From Minisyncoccota bacterium (lineage in GTDB: Bacteria > Patescibacteriota > Minisyncoccia > Phycocordibacterales > SBAW01): DNA of 5,134 nucleotides. The translations under genes were made by a program, and so were the position numbers. The notes below the pieces were generated by a model. The model worked only from the letters and a program-made list of their open reading frames with translations, had not been told where the DNA came from and ran no database searches. Position 1 is the first letter of the stretch. The number at the start of each line of letters is the position of its first letter. The stretch lies in NCBI GenBank assembly GCA_020050775.1, contig JAGVKC010000031.1, positions 1 through 5,134 of the forward strand. Direction: 5' to 3'. Shown here piece after piece: positions 4,539-5,134 of the stretch.

Positions 4539-5134
4539 TTATTGAATAGTTGAGGTTGCTTGTGCGGTTGCCTGGGATTCGACGCGGATGGATTTTAGAA
4601 CATCTGAAAGAGAATCTTTTGCAGTGCGGATGGAAGTTTCAGCTTTTTTGATCGCAGCGCGCACGTCGGTCATTTTTTCTTTCGGTGTTTCGCTAGAAAG
4701 GGCTGCTTCTATTGCTACCGAGACGGACGCCACATCATCTCCTGCAACGCGAATATCAGCACGGGCTTCTGCCATGAGCGCTACGGATTCTGTCATCGCA
4801 AGGCCGGTTGCTTGGAGTTTCTCGATGCGATCTTCTGTGCGCGAAGCAAGAGTGTCGAGGCGTTCAATAACTGCCTTAAGGCGCTCGACAATGATGCGTA
4901 CATGCTTTTGTACGGCTTCGCCCCAACGTTCTGCTGCTTTTTCTTTTGCAGCTTCTACACGAACCTCAATAGCTGCGCGCTTCTCTTCCATCTGTGCACG
5001 CGCTTCTGTTTTTTTCTCACCCATGAGCGTGCGGATGTTTTCTGCGCCAAGCTCAACACGTGTTTTTATTTCTGCGCGAGTGGAGGATGCTACCGCTTTG
5101 ATGTTCTCTCTAGTGGAAGATGCTGTTGCTTTAA
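4539..5134 (-). CDS. Alpha-helical repeat (coiled-coil) protein, C-terminal part
   Basis: The frame is open from the right edge to the TAA at 4539-4541, giving 197 residues with the N-terminus missing. An internal ATG at 5022-5024 could be a start, but 36 codons of the same repetitive composition continue above it without a stop, so I read the gene as longer. The sequence is almost wholly charged helix with no Cys and no Pro except in SSETPKEK. It opens with 11-residue repeats, AxASSTRxxIK, at 5097-5129 and 5064-5096. The middle, KHVRIIVERLKAVIERLDTLASRTEDRIEKLQATG, and the following MAEARADIRVAGDDV resemble, to my recollection, a coiled-coil family frequent in Patescibacteria and often secreted; a signal peptide would be off the window. 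The function is unknown. It is the first visible gene of the probable operon ending with tig. Confidence 0.8.
   Translation of the reverse strand, partial: KATASSTRENIKAVASSTRAEIKTRVELGAENIRTLMGEKKTEARAQMEEKRAAIEVRVEAAKEKAAERWGEAVQKHVRIIVERLKAVIERLDTLASRTEDRIEKLQATGLAMTESVALMAEARADIRVAGDDVASVSVAIEAALSSETPKEKMTDVRAAIKKAETSIRTAKDSLSDVLKSIRVESQATAQATSTIQ
5064..5129 (-). repeat. Tandem 33-bp coding repeat (two copies)
   Basis: Two adjacent 33-base units encode ATASSTRENIK and AVASSTRAEIK: seven of 11 residues are identical and the DNA has diverged, mostly at third positions. The next 11 residues, TRVELGAENIR, keep the Ile and basic residue at the same places. The array may continue beyond the right edge. 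Confidence 0.6.

Noticed and set aside
5022..5024. ATG as the true start of the helical repeat protein
   Set aside because: The frame stays open to the window edge with the same repeat pattern, so it is more likely an internal Met, though it cannot be excluded.

Overview
The window looks like chromosomal DNA of a Patescibacteria/CPR-type bacterium, possibly Parcubacteria. This is inferred from a trigger factor without its PPIase domain, a small Ala/Pro-rich single-pass membrane protein of a style common in those genomes, mostly Shine-Dalgarno-free starts on the minus strand, and very compact spacing. All reading frames fit the standard bacterial code, with TGA used as stop. No tRNA, rRNA, CRISPR array, transposase or phage gene is visible.

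Layout, right to left on the minus strand: (1) a partial helical repeat protein running off the right edge (4539-5134); (2) a 125-residue single-pass membrane protein (4139-4516); (3) trigger factor, tig (3015-4109). These three are tightly spaced and probably one operon, ending at a bidirectional terminator (2985-3012). Further left on the same strand are clpP (1179-1805), with its own promoter region and terminator, and the N-terminal 315 residues of ribonuclease Y, rny (1-946), cut by the left edge before its HD domain.

Between tig and clpP, on the plus strand, lie three small membrane-protein genes (1911-2243, 2441-2644, 2762-2974). Each has a terminator, a purine-rich ribosome binding site and a candidate promoter of its own; the first promoter is an exact TTGACA-17-TATAAT. 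I do not recognise these proteins. They split what is in many bacteria a tig-clpP gene pair.

The conserved genes all serve protein and RNA quality control: trigger factor folds nascent chains, ClpP degrades proteins and RNase Y starts mRNA decay. The least explained parts are the small-gene cassette, the three-hairpin leader before its second gene, and RNA hairpins sitting at the start codons of rny and tig.
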